Assembly (NCBI GenBank): GCA_036489445.1
Contig: DASXFV010000051.1
Span: 1-41,978, forward strand
DNA length: 41,978 bases
Source of the DNA: DAIDKA01 sp036489445
GTDB lineage: Bacteria > Pseudomonadota > Gammaproteobacteria > Steroidobacterales > Steroidobacteraceae
Reading direction: 5' to 3'
Positions 15,438 through 23,554 of the stretch are shown piece by piece. The notes under the pieces were generated by a model. The model worked only from the letters and a program-made list of their open reading frames with translations. It ran no database searches and was not told the origin of the DNA. Numbering within the stretch: the stretch's first letter is position 1; each line of letters begins with the position of its first letter. A program made the position numbers and the translations under genes.

Positions 15438-16216
15438 GAAGATTCTCCCGATGACCGCGGTCGTAGTCGCGCGCCCGGTCGTGCGCGCGCCGGCGCCCGC
15501 GCGCGGGGGCGCGGCGCACCTGCGCCCCGGTGCGGGCCTGCGTCCAGTATCGCCCGGGTGTGTCCCCGGATGACAGTCTTGATCATCTGCAGGCGGTGCG
15601 CATCGAAGTCAGGCCATTTCAGTGCTTCCATCGTGCTCTCACGATTTGTGTGAAAGGTGGTGACCTGGCCCAGTATTGCCGCCGCCTTGATGCGGGTGAT
15701 CTCGTCCGCAACCTCACGGTCGGTCACTACGGCGATCAGCTGTGCCACCGCCTGCATGATGGGCTGGCCGATGTTCTGTCGCAGCATGCCCATCGCCGGA
15801 CCTGCGCCGTCCGCTTTGCCGCGCATGATGAACCGGCCCCAGCTCTCCGAGCCTGCGGCCACCAGTCCATCTGCCATCGCGTCCAGCAGCGCGCACAACG
15901 CATCGACGGCCTGAGCGCGCTGCGCCGGCCGCTTGATCTCCCGCGCCCGTGTCAGCGCCGGTGAAACGATGCTCAGCATCCGGTCAATGATGAACTGCGC
16001 ACAGGCGCGGTGCAGGCCCTCCTTGCCGCCAAAGTAGTACTGCAGAGCGGGCGGATTGACGCCGGCGTCCGCGGCGATCTGGCGGGTCGAGGCCTCGTTG
16101 AACCCCGCTTCGCCGAACACACGCAAAGCCGTAGTAATGATCCGTGCGCGGGTCTCTTCCCCCCTGGCATAACCACCATCTTCGGGATGGCGGCGCTTGA
16201 TTCGGGTCATGGGCAT
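15434..16216 (-). CDS. TetR-family regulator, CecR (DUF1956) type
   Basis: A 260-aa repressor with an N-terminal TetR HTH (ETRARIITTALRVFGEAGFN, then TRQIAADAGVNPPALQYYFG) and a helical ligand domain of CecR/YbiH type. Start ATG 16216 (MPMTRIKRRHPED) has GGAGG 7 bases upstream; a longer open frame continues far upstream but only as antisense of the efflux gene. The last ~30 residues are an Arg/Pro/Ala-rich tail (RGAGAPRPRARAPARARPGA) encoded by nearly pure GC sequence, unusual for the family. It is divergent from the emrA-like gene, which it probably represses, and is coupled to the FAH-family gene downstream. Confidence 0.9.
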   Translation of the reverse strand: MPMTRIKRRHPEDGGYARGEETRARIITTALRVFGEAGFNEASTRQIAADAGVNPPALQYYFGGKEGLHRACAQFIIDRMLSIVSPALTRAREIKRPAQRAQAVDALCALLDAMADGLVAAGSESWGRFIMRGKADGAGPAMGMLRQNIGQPIMQAVAQLIAVVTDREVADEITRIKAAAILGQVTTFHTNRESTMEALKWPDFDAHRLQMIKTVIRGHTRAILDAGPHRGAGAPRPRARAPARARPGARLRPRSSGESS

Positions 16217-16239
16217 CGGAAATCCTCCATAGACCAAAT

Positions 16240-16293
16240 GTATTCCACTTGACACAAAAGTTCCAGCCGGACAACATGTGCCATACGGAATAC
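16240..16293. promoter_or_regulatory. Inverted pair of GTATTCC boxes and promoter between tetR and the efflux operon
   Basis: Reading inwards from both ends, each strand carries a related 19-base box: GTATTCCACTTGACACAAA on plus (16240-16258) and GTATTCCGTATGGCACATG on minus (16293-16275), matching at 13 of 19 positions. They share GTATTCC-N3-TG-N-CACA. TTGACA at 16249-16254 with CAACAT 17 bases later is a possible but weak promoter for the efflux genes. The paired boxes are good candidates for regulator binding, most likely by the divergent TetR protein. Confidence 0.5.
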
Positions 16294-16309
16294 TTTGACA
16301 GGATCTCCT

Positions 16310-17413
16310 ATGGCTGACGCGCCATCCCCAGCAATCCCCCAATCTGCCGCAACGACCCCGACCAACGGTGATGGCAACCGGCGCATCCGCACCGTGCTCT
16401 TCATTGTCCTGGGCGTCCTGGCGATGGTCGGAATTGGCTTCGGCATACGCTGGCTGGTGTATGGCCGGTATATCGAATCCACGGATGACGCCTATCTGCG
16501 CGCCGACACCGTCACCGTGGCCCCGCGCGTCAACGGGTATATCGACCAGATCTATGTCGTCGACAACCAGACTGTCAAAGCGGGTGAGCCCCTGGTGCGG
16601 ATCGACTTGCGCAACTACAAGGCCGTGCTCAACCAGCAGGACGCGACGGTCGACGCACGGGCCGCCGACATCAAGGCCGCCGCGAACCAGGTCACCCAGG
16701 GACAGGCCACGGTCGAGCAGGCCGAGGCGCAGCTGGTGGGCGCCCACGCCAATGCCAAATTCGCTCGCGACGAGGCGGATCGTTACAAGAGTTTGCGGGA
16801 TCAGGGTGTCGAGACGGACGAGCGCTATGCACAGGCCGTCAATGAGCGTAACCAGACCGCCGCCGCGGTGCTCGGCGCGCAGGCCAATGTGAAAGTGGCC
16901 GAACGCCAGCTCGACACGCTGCGCAGCCAGATGAACCAGGTCCGCGCCCAGCTGGAGGCCGCCAAGGCCACCGCCCATACCGCTCATCTGAATCTGGACG
17001 ACACCATCGTTCGTGCCAGCATCGATGGCCGCGTCGGGGACAAGACCGCCCAGCTGGGTCAGTATGTGCAGCCTGGTACACGACTGATGTCGGTGGTCCC
17101 GGTGCAGGACGTCTACCTGGTCGCCAATTACAAGGAAACCCAGGTGCGCCGCATGAAGGTGGGCCAGAAGGCGACCGTGAAGGTAGACGCCCTCGGTGAT
17201 GAGGAAATCCCGGGTGTCCTCGTCAGCTTCGCGCCCGGCACCGGCTCGCAGTTCGCGTTGCTGCCACCTGAGAACGCCACAGGCAATTTCATCAAGATCG
17301 TGCAGCGCGTGCCCGTGCGCATCAAGCTGAACCCCCCCAAGGATATTGCCCCACGCCTGCTGCCCGGCCTGTCGGTCAGCGTCGACATCGATACGCGCAC
17401 CGGCGGTCAGTAG
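16310..17413 (+). CDS. Membrane-fusion protein of an efflux pump (EmrA/HlyD family)
   Basis: A 367-aa periplasmic adaptor. One N-terminal membrane anchor (TVLFIVLGVLAMVGIGFGIR), then the lipoyl-like half ESTDDAYLRADTVTVAPRVN, a long coiled-coil hairpin rich in Ala/Gln (about residues 105-225), and a beta-barrel with VYLVANYKETQVRRMKVGQ, the EmrA signature. It links the inner-membrane transporter to the outer-membrane channel; both are encoded immediately downstream, the first after 2 bases. ATG 16310 has AGGA upstream; a TTG 15 bases earlier is possible. Probably under control of the divergent TetR gene. Confidence 0.93.
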   Translation: MADAPSPAIPQSAATTPTNGDGNRRIRTVLFIVLGVLAMVGIGFGIRWLVYGRYIESTDDAYLRADTVTVAPRVNGYIDQIYVVDNQTVKAGEPLVRIDLRNYKAVLNQQDATVDARAADIKAAANQVTQGQATVEQAEAQLVGAHANAKFARDEADRYKSLRDQGVETDERYAQAVNERNQTAAAVLGAQANVKVAERQLDTLRSQMNQVRAQLEAAKATAHTAHLNLDDTIVRASIDGRVGDKTAQLGQYVQPGTRLMSVVPVQDVYLVANYKETQVRRMKVGQKATVKVDALGDEEIPGVLVSFAPGTGSQFALLPPENATGNFIKIVQRVPVRIKLNPPKDIAPRLLPGLSVSVDIDTRTGGQ

Positions 17414-17415
17414 CC

Positions 17416-18999
17416 ATGAGTCCGGCCAGCACAGCCAAAGCGGCACACGCCGAGCCCAACGCGACTACGCAGGACTGGATCGCGGTCTTCGCGGGCGCAC
17501 TCGGTGCGCTCATCGCCACTTTGGATATCTCCATCGTCAACTCTGCCCTGCCGCAGATCCAGGGAGAAATCGGCGCCACGGGCACCGAGGGCACCTGGAT
17601 CGCCACCGGTTACCTGGTGAGCGAGGTGGTGATGATTCCGCTGACGGCCTGGTTGTCGCGGGTGATGGGCATGCGCAGCCTGCTCCTGACCTGCGCCACC
17701 CTGTTCACCGCCTTCTCCATCATGTGCGGGGCCAGTCACGACCTGACGACCATGGTGATTGGTCGCGTCGGGCAAGGCTTTTTCGGCGGCGCGCTGATTC
17801 CCACCGCCCAGACCATCGTCCGCACTCGCCTGCCGCAGCACCAGATCCCCATTGGTATGACGATGTTCGGACTGATTGTCCTGCTGGGCCCGTTGATGGG
17901 CCCCGTGATGGGTGGCTGGCTGACCGAGAACGGCAGCTGGCAATGGTGTTTTTTCATCAACATCCCGGTGGCGATCGGCCTGGTGAGCCTGCTGCTGATC
18001 GGTGTGCCATACCAGAAGCCGAATATCCACGAACTGGTGGAGGCCGACTGGCTGGGCATCGTTGGCATGTCGGTGGGCTTGAGCTGCCTGACGATTGTGC
18101 TCGAGGAAGGCCAGCGCGATCAGTGGTTCGACTCCAACTTGATCCGCACGCTCAGCGTATTCGCGTTCCTGGGGCTTACCACCCTGGGGATCACGCAGTT
18201 CACCAGTAAACAGCCCGTCCTGAAGCTCCGGCTGCTCAAAAACTTCACTTATGCCGGTGTGATCCTGATCGTGATCACCATCGGCATGGTCCTATACAGC
18301 ATCCTGTACGTACTGCCCCAGTTCCTGAGCGGCGTCGCCGGTTACAACGCCTTCCAGTCCGGTTGGATCCTGGCGCTCTCAGGCCTCCCGGCCTTTGCAC
18401 TCATGCCCGTGCTGCCACGCATACTGCGTTTCGGGAATGTGAAGCTGGTGGTCGGCTTCGGGCTGGTGTGCTTTGCCGTGAGCTGCTTCATCGATATCCA
18501 CCTCACCCCGCAATCCAGCGGTAGCGACTTCATCGCCTCCCAACTGCTGCGGGGCATCGGTCAGATCTTCTCCTTCATGCCACTGAATCAGATTTCAGTG
18601 GGCGCGGTCAGCCGCAAGGAAACGGCCGATGCCGCCGGCCTGTTCAACATGGCGCGCAACCTGGGTGGCTCCGTGGGTCTTGCCCTGCTGGGTGTGTTCA
18701 TCGACCGGCGGACCGAGGGTCACGCCGATGCCATCCGTGAATCGGTGAACGCCAATTCGGTGCAGCTCCAGGACCACCTGGCCCAGCAGGGAGCCTTCTT
18801 CAGCGCCCAGTCCGGAGACGCCGCTTATGGACTCAAAGCGGCCATAGCCTCCCTTGCCCAACAGATCCATCAACAGGCCATGGTCATGACCTACTCCGAC
18901 TGCTTCTGGCTGCTCGGGGTGGCGCTCCTGGTGATGATGCCGTTGGTGCTGATCCTGCGTTCCCCCAAGCCCGAACAACCCGTCATGCAGGCGCGCTAG
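17416..18999 (+). CDS. Drug efflux transporter, MFS DHA2 family (EmrB type)
   Basis: A 527-aa inner-membrane transporter with about 14 hydrophobic segments. The DHA2 signatures are LDISIVNSALPQIQGEIGAT in segment 1, GRVGQGFFGGALIPTAQTI near segment 4 and LGPLMGPVMGGWLTENGSWQ (motif C) in segment 5. It uses the proton gradient to export drugs or toxic metabolites through the EmrA-like adaptor encoded 2 bases upstream and the NodT-type channel encoded downstream. The specific substrate is not readable. Confidence 0.94.
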   Translation: MSPASTAKAAHAEPNATTQDWIAVFAGALGALIATLDISIVNSALPQIQGEIGATGTEGTWIATGYLVSEVVMIPLTAWLSRVMGMRSLLLTCATLFTAFSIMCGASHDLTTMVIGRVGQGFFGGALIPTAQTIVRTRLPQHQIPIGMTMFGLIVLLGPLMGPVMGGWLTENGSWQWCFFINIPVAIGLVSLLLIGVPYQKPNIHELVEADWLGIVGMSVGLSCLTIVLEEGQRDQWFDSNLIRTLSVFAFLGLTTLGITQFTSKQPVLKLRLLKNFTYAGVILIVITIGMVLYSILYVLPQFLSGVAGYNAFQSGWILALSGLPAFALMPVLPRILRFGNVKLVVGFGLVCFAVSCFIDIHLTPQSSGSDFIASQLLRGIGQIFSFMPLNQISVGAVSRKETADAAGLFNMARNLGGSVGLALLGVFIDRRTEGHADAIRESVNANSVQLQDHLAQQGAFFSAQSGDAAYGLKAAIASLAQQIHQQAMVMTYSDCFWLLGVALLVMMPLVLILRSPKPEQPVMQAR

Positions 19000-19028
19000 T
19001 CGCGGCGCTTCGCGGAAATCCCCAAGCC

Positions 19029-20501
19029 ATGTCATCCACCAAGAATCCCATTCTCCTCGCCAGCATCGCGCTGATTCTTGCCGGCTGCGCTGTCGGGCCC
19101 AACTATCACGGCGCACCGGCCATTACCCCCGCCAAGGCCTTCGTACGAGGCGACTCCACGACTGCCAATGCGGAGCCGGTAGCCCGCTGGTGGACCGCAC
19201 TGGGCGACCCTGAGCTGAACCATCTGATCGACGAAACCTTGGGATCCAACCCGGGAGTCGACGTGGCGCGTGCACGCGTACGTGAGGCGCGCGCGAGCCT
19301 GCGGCAGCAGACCGCGACAGGACTGCCCACCACCGGCAGCACTGCCGCCTACCTGCGCACCGCCAATCTCGCCTCGCTGCTCGGCTCCACTACGTCGGGT
19401 GGCTCCGGCGGCTCCGACTCCGGTGGCTCGGGCAGTTCCAGCAGTTCGAGTGGCGGGAGCCTCAATCTTTATGTGGTCGGCTTTGACGCCAGCTGGGAAC
19501 TGGATTTCTTTGGTGGCAACCGGCGCGCCGTGGAAGGTGCCGCCGCCACTGTCGACGCTTCCGAGGCCAGTGTGGCCGACGCCATCGTCAGCCTGACGGC
19601 CGAAGTCGCCCAGTCCTACATCCAGCTGTGCGATGCCCGCTCCCGGCTGGCGCTCATCCAGCAGAACATCGACATCGAAACGCGCCTCGTCGATCTGATG
19701 AAAGTGCGCCGCGCCGGGGGCACCGCGACCGACCTGGACGTCGTACGCGTTGGCAATCAGCTGGATACCACGCGGGCGATGTTGCCGCCCCTCAAGGCTT
19801 CGATCACCGAACAGTTGAACCGGCTGTCTGCCCTCACCGCCCAAGTTCCCGGTGCCTTGGATGCCGAACTCGCCAAAGCCGGTCCGGTTCCCGCGCCGCC
19901 CGCCACGACCAACATTGGCGATCCTGGCGCGCTGCTGCGGCGTAGACCCGATATCCGGATCGCGGAGCGCCAGCTGGCACAGCACACGGCGGCCATCGGC
20001 CAAAGTGTCGCTGCGGAGTTCCCGAAGGTGACCCTCCTGGGCACCATCGGCTTTGCTGCCCTGCAGCCACAAAATCTATTCGATGGCAGTAACTTCACCT
20101 ATCTGGCCGGCCCTTTGCTGCAGTGGGCCCCGTGGGACTTCGGGCGCAATCGGGCGCGCGTCGCCCAGGCCAATGCCGCACGGGATGAAGCCGAAGCGCA
20201 CTATCGCCAGACCGTTCTGAACGCACTGGCAGACGCGGAGACTTTCCTGGCTCGCTATGGCCAGCAGCGCCAGGCGGTGGCGGATCTTGGCCGCGCCCGG
20301 GCATCCGCCGAAGAGTCCTATCGGCTGACGGAAATCCGCCTGCGGGGCGGCACGGCCGCCACCACCGATGTGCTGGATGCCGATACCCGGCGCAACCAGG
20401 CCGACCTGGGTTACCAGCAAGCGCTGGCGGAGCTCACCCAGGATTACGTAGCACTGCAAAAAAGTCTGGGGCTGGGCTGGGGGGACGCAGCCGGAAGCTG
20501 A
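19029..20501 (+). CDS. Outer-membrane efflux lipoprotein, NodT/OprM family
   Basis: A 490-aa outer-membrane factor with a lipobox at Cys20 (ALILAGC) and the family start AVGPNYHGAP. It has the two repeated helical-barrel halves: WWTALGDPELNHLIDETLGS with DVARARVREARASLRQ, and RRRPDIRIAERQLAQHTAAI with the second coiled coil. A low-complexity Gly/Ser insert lies around residues 120-142 (GGSGGSDSGGSGSSSSSSGG), just before FDASWELDFFGGNRR, at the position of the first surface beta-hairpin. It completes a tripartite pump with the two genes upstream. The 2nd to 3rd gene gap is 29 bases. Confidence 0.93.
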   Translation: MSSTKNPILLASIALILAGCAVGPNYHGAPAITPAKAFVRGDSTTANAEPVARWWTALGDPELNHLIDETLGSNPGVDVARARVREARASLRQQTATGLPTTGSTAAYLRTANLASLLGSTTSGGSGGSDSGGSGSSSSSSGGSLNLYVVGFDASWELDFFGGNRRAVEGAAATVDASEASVADAIVSLTAEVAQSYIQLCDARSRLALIQQNIDIETRLVDLMKVRRAGGTATDLDVVRVGNQLDTTRAMLPPLKASITEQLNRLSALTAQVPGALDAELAKAGPVPAPPATTNIGDPGALLRRRPDIRIAERQLAQHTAAIGQSVAAEFPKVTLLGTIGFAALQPQNLFDGSNFTYLAGPLLQWAPWDFGRNRARVAQANAARDEAEAHYRQTVLNALADAETFLARYGQQRQAVADLGRARASAEESYRLTEIRLRGGTAATTDVLDADTRRNQADLGYQQALAELTQDYVALQKSLGLGWGDAAGS

Positions 20502-20513
20502 ACGTGCTCTGTC

Positions 20514-20533
20514 ATAGTTGAATTGACAACTAT
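20514..20533. promoter_or_regulatory. 20-bp palindrome, candidate MarR operator
   Basis: ATAGTTG-AATTGA-CAACTAT: perfect 7-bp arms around 6 bases, located 12 bases after the efflux operon and just before the MarR remnant. Size and AT-rich half-sites fit MarR-family operators, which commonly contain TTGACAAC-like boxes overlapping their own promoter. With the regulator gene broken, it may now be bound by a MarR protein from elsewhere, or be a relic. Confidence 0.5.
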
Positions 20534-20547
20534 TTCAGTCACTGAGT

Positions 20548-20712
20548 CTGACCGCCAGCGGACGTGCCATCGTCCCCCTTCTGGCCGCGCTGGCCGACGC
20601 CAATGACGCGGAATTCTTTGGCCATCTGGAGCCCTATGAGCGCCGCAGACTCGAAGCCGCCATGCAGCAGATCGTCGAGCGTTGCGAATTCAAGTCGGCG
20701 CCCCTGGACTGA
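20548..20712 (+). pseudogene. C-terminal remnant of a MarR-family regulator
   Basis: The frame ending at TGA 20710-20712 encodes LTASGRAIVPLLAALADAND, then AEFFGHLEPYERRRLEAAMQ and QIVERCEFKSAPLD. This is the end of the winged helix (LTxxGR) and the C-terminal dimerisation helix of MarR proteins (about 55 of the usual ~150 residues). A stop at 20524-20526 closes the frame upstream and no HTH is present. In a different frame TTG 20523 begins MTTISVTESD-like sequence, perhaps the original N-terminus before an internal deletion; that part is speculative. The rest of 20502-20780 shows no other gene. Confidence 0.62.
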
Positions 20713-20780
20713 TCGTCGGGAGTGACTCCCGCCGCGGTACCCGGCATGATGCGGAACCCAAAACAATGAATGGAGGGCTC

Positions 20781-21278
20781 ATGAATATCAGATCCTCAGG
20801 CTTGATTGCCGCAGCTGTGCTCGCAATCTCGCTGTCCGCCGGCAAGGCGTCGGCCGCGGATTATGCGGTCGTCAATCTGCACATCGACGTTGACCAGCCG
20901 GTGGACGTGGTCTGGAAGAAGGTGGGCGGGTTTTGCGACATTGCCGTATGGTTGAAAGCGCCGTGCACCCTTACTTCGGGCACAGGTGACGTCGGGACGG
21001 TCCGTCACTTGGCCTTTGGTCCCAAGGGCGTGGATGAAATCATGGTGGCCAAGACGGCACACTCCTATACCTACACCCAGCCGAACACCACCATCCTGTA
21101 TCACGGGACGCTGGAAGTGGTTCCGAATGGCAAAGGTCACTCCAAGATTCTCTACAATCTGATCTGGGACCAGGCGGCGCTCACCAGTGATGACGCCAAG
21201 GCCAAGGACCGCGATGGGCGCACCAAGGCTTTCACCGGCGCACTGGCCAACATGAAGGCCATGGTCGACGGCAAGTAA
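20781..21278 (+). CDS. Exported SRPBCC (START/polyketide cyclase-like) family protein
   Basis: A 165-aa protein with a signal peptide (SGLIAAAVLAISLSAGKASA, cleavage before ADYAV). The mature part has the SRPBCC plan: VNLHIDVDQPVDVVWKKVGG then FCDIAVWL at the first strand/helix, GDVGTVRHLAF, YTYTQPNTTILYHGTLEV and a long C-terminal helix (TKAFTGALANMKAMV). ATG 20781 has TGGAGGG upstream and is preferred over longer in-frame starts. The fold binds hydrophobic ligands in other families; this one is exported and its ligand is unknown. It is transcribed alone and ends before a strong hairpin. Confidence 0.85.
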   Translation: MNIRSSGLIAAAVLAISLSAGKASAADYAVVNLHIDVDQPVDVVWKKVGGFCDIAVWLKAPCTLTSGTGDVGTVRHLAFGPKGVDEIMVAKTAHSYTYTQPNTTILYHGTLEVVPNGKGHSKILYNLIWDQAALTSDDAKAKDRDGRTKAFTGALANMKAMVDGK

Positions 21279-21298
21279 CGTCCGCTCTGCAAAGCTGC

Positions 21299-21331
21299 CG
21301 GCAGGCATGATGTCCCCTGTCATGCCTGCCG
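21299..21331. terminator. 12-bp perfect hairpin between convergent genes
   Basis: CGGCAGGCATGA at 21299-21310 pairs perfectly with TCATGCCTGCCG at 21320-21331 around a 9-base loop. It sits 20 bases after the SRPBCC stop and 38 bases from the convergent MFS stop, so it could end both transcripts. No clear T-tract follows on either strand, so Rho-independent strength is uncertain. Confidence 0.6.
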
Positions 21332-21369
21332 CTTGAGCCTATTATTCTGGTAATGACGCGCGGCGCGAA

Positions 21370-22629
21370 TCAAGCGCTTTGCGCCACCGCGTTGATGGCG
21401 AATCGCGGATTGGTCTCGCGCAGCCCCAGTGCGAGTACGGCGGCAAGCAGCGGTATGATCGCCTGGAAGATCAATGGCGTTGCCAGGCTGAAAAGATCCG
21501 CCAGCTTGCCTGCCACGAGCGGGCTCAAGACGCCACCGCCAATCTCACCCACGCCAATCACGAGCCCCATTGCGGTTGCGGCGCGTCTAAAAGACAAGGT
21601 TTCGGCGGGCACCACGCCCATGAACAGCGGAAATGAGCCTGCGCCAATCCAGCTGACGGCCATCAGCGTCGTCATCATCACCACAGACCCGTGGACCATC
21701 AGCACCGCGACGGGGCATAGCGCCAATAGCACGCAGAACCCAATCATGATGGGCCGGCGACCAAACCGGTCTGACAGCCACGGGCCCAGTACCCCACCTA
21801 CGGCTGGACAGAACCCGAGCACGGCCATGATCCGCGCCATGATCTTCGGGGACAGGCCTAGTCCATTGGTGAGGTATTGCGGCAGAAAGATGGACCCGAT
21901 GACCAGCGAGCCCACCATCAGAATGCTGATGCCGCAACACAGCGCGATATTGCGATTCGCCAACATGGCCCAGATCGAGCCGGAGGGCTCCTTTGCCGTT
22001 TGCGCCACAGACAACGCTGCGGCCCGTGGGGGCTCGTCCACCAGCCACCAGATCAGCAGTGCCAGGATCAGGCCGGGCACACCCGAAAGAAAAAACGCGA
22101 CATGCCATGAGTAGGCGATCGCCAGGGGCACCAGTGCGAGGGGAGCAAGCGTGGTGCCGATGACAGAACCGAAGAAATTCTGGGTAATCCCGGCGTTCAA
22201 GCCACGCCGCCTCTCAACCGTGACCGCCGCCAGTATGGCCAGGCAGATGGGCAGGAATGGTCCTTCGACGGCGCCCATCACCAGTCGAGCCGCGATCAAG
22301 GTCCAGAACGAGTTGGCCAGTCCGGAGAGCACCGAACACACTGAGAACACTACCAGCGCACCGAGCAGAAATGGCTTGCGGGCGCCAGTGCGGTCCGACC
22401 AGAAGCCGATCAGGTATGCGCCGATGGCCCAGGTAAGCGCGAGAGCCGCGGGGAGTGCCGATAATTCGAAATTGGTGAGATGCAGAGCCGGAACGATAAA
22501 CGGCGACAGGAAGGTGATCGACATCCGGTCCCAGTAGGCGAATCCCCACGCCAGACCCAGCAGCAACAGCGTGCGCATTTCGATGACGAACGTGCGTCCT
22601 CCCAGAGTGTCCGTCCAGCGTTGTGGCAT
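21370..22629 (-). CDS. MFS transporter
   Basis: A 419-aa transporter with about 12 hydrophobic segments. Motifs include WGFAYWDRMSITFLSPFIVP in segment 1, IGFWSDRTGARKPFLLGALV (motif A, loop 2-3), GAVEGPFLPICLAILAAVTV at segment 4, and the second motif A as LSDRFGRRPIMIG. It resembles the anion:cation symporter or aromatic/organic acid uptake groups of MFS. ATG 22629 is chosen because GGAGG repeats lie just upstream. It is divergent from the isochorismatase-family gene, which could process the transported compound. Substrate unknown. Confidence 0.9.
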   Translation of the reverse strand: MPQRWTDTLGGRTFVIEMRTLLLLGLAWGFAYWDRMSITFLSPFIVPALHLTNFELSALPAALALTWAIGAYLIGFWSDRTGARKPFLLGALVVFSVCSVLSGLANSFWTLIAARLVMGAVEGPFLPICLAILAAVTVERRRGLNAGITQNFFGSVIGTTLAPLALVPLAIAYSWHVAFFLSGVPGLILALLIWWLVDEPPRAAALSVAQTAKEPSGSIWAMLANRNIALCCGISILMVGSLVIGSIFLPQYLTNGLGLSPKIMARIMAVLGFCPAVGGVLGPWLSDRFGRRPIMIGFCVLLALCPVAVLMVHGSVVMMTTLMAVSWIGAGSFPLFMGVVPAETLSFRRAATAMGLVIGVGEIGGGVLSPLVAGKLADLFSLATPLIFQAIIPLLAAVLALGLRETNPRFAINAVAQSA

Positions 22630-22792
22630 ATCGATGTCCCCTCCTCCGTCGCAACCCAGGCGCTTTGCTCGTCGCGCATGATAGAACAAGCGCGCGCTCG
22701 GGACGGGAGCTTTACAGCTGTGGCGCTTTGCCGCAGCTGCCCGGCGTGACAGAATCGTGCTTACTGCCTATGGCCGGCATCGGAAGACCCCC

Positions 22793-23518
22793 ATGCACAA
22801 GATTGCCCTTTCCGCCGATGTGTTGAAAATGATCCAGGCGCAGCGCGGGACATTGCATCCCTACCAGCAGCTTGATCTGCGACGCACTGCACACATCATT
22901 GTGGATCTGCAGAATGGCTTCATGGAGCCTGGCGCCCCAGTCGAGGTGCCCATCGCCCGCGAGATCGTCCCGAACGTCAATCGGATCAGCGCCGCAGTGC
23001 GCGCCCATGGTGGGAAGAACTTCTTCCTGCGCATGACGGTGGATTCGGACTCCCGCGCCAGCTGGTCGAACTGGTTCGCCCACTTGCACAGTCGCGAGAG
23101 CGGCACGACACTCACCCAGGCGTTCACACGCGGTGCACATTACTGGCAATTGTGGCCCACCGTGGAGGTTGAGGCTGGCGATGAGAAGGTCGAAAAGTTT
23201 CGCTTCGGTGCCTTTGTGCCGGGCGCCAGCCCGTTGCACCACATTCTGCAAGGCCACCAGATCGACACCCTGATCATCTCCGGGACTCTGTCGAACTGCT
23301 GCTGCGAATCCACTGCCCGGGATGCCATGCAGATGAACTACAAGATCATCTTCGTTGCCGATGCCAATGCGGCACTGACGGATGCCGCGCACAATGCCAC
23401 GCTGGAAAACATGGCATTTCTGTTCGGCGACGTGACATTGACTGATGAATTGATCCACTGTATCCAGCAGTCATCGACCGCGCGGGTGCCAACACAAGAC
23501 CGGGCTCGTGCCGGTTGA
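22793..23518 (+). CDS. Cysteine hydrolase, isochorismatase family
   Basis: A 241-aa enzyme of the isochorismatase/nicotinamidase superfamily. The catalytic triad is visible: Asp38 in HIIVDLQNGF, Lys135 in VEKFRFGAF, and Cys170 in SGTLSNCCCESTARDA, the family cis-peptide/nucleophile loop (three consecutive Cys, 169-171). The family hydrolyses amides, vinyl ethers or imides. The start at 22793 lacks a strong ribosome site; upstream in-frame starts exist at 22757. It is divergent from an MFS transporter gene. A broken cytochrome c gene follows directly. Confidence 0.9.
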   Translation: MHKIALSADVLKMIQAQRGTLHPYQQLDLRRTAHIIVDLQNGFMEPGAPVEVPIAREIVPNVNRISAAVRAHGGKNFFLRMTVDSDSRASWSNWFAHLHSRESGTTLTQAFTRGAHYWQLWPTVEVEAGDEKVEKFRFGAFVPGASPLHHILQGHQIDTLIISGTLSNCCCESTARDAMQMNYKIIFVADANAALTDAAHNATLENMAFLFGDVTLTDELIHCIQQSSTARVPTQDRARAG

Positions 23519-23554
23519 GCGACACGGCTTGCTGAGGCATCCGCCGGGGCTCGG

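Noticed and set aside
16217..17446. N-terminal extension making the TetR gene a 670-codon fusion
   Set aside because: The extension is antisense of the EmrA-like gene; the GGAGG-led ATG at 16216 gives a normal TetR start.
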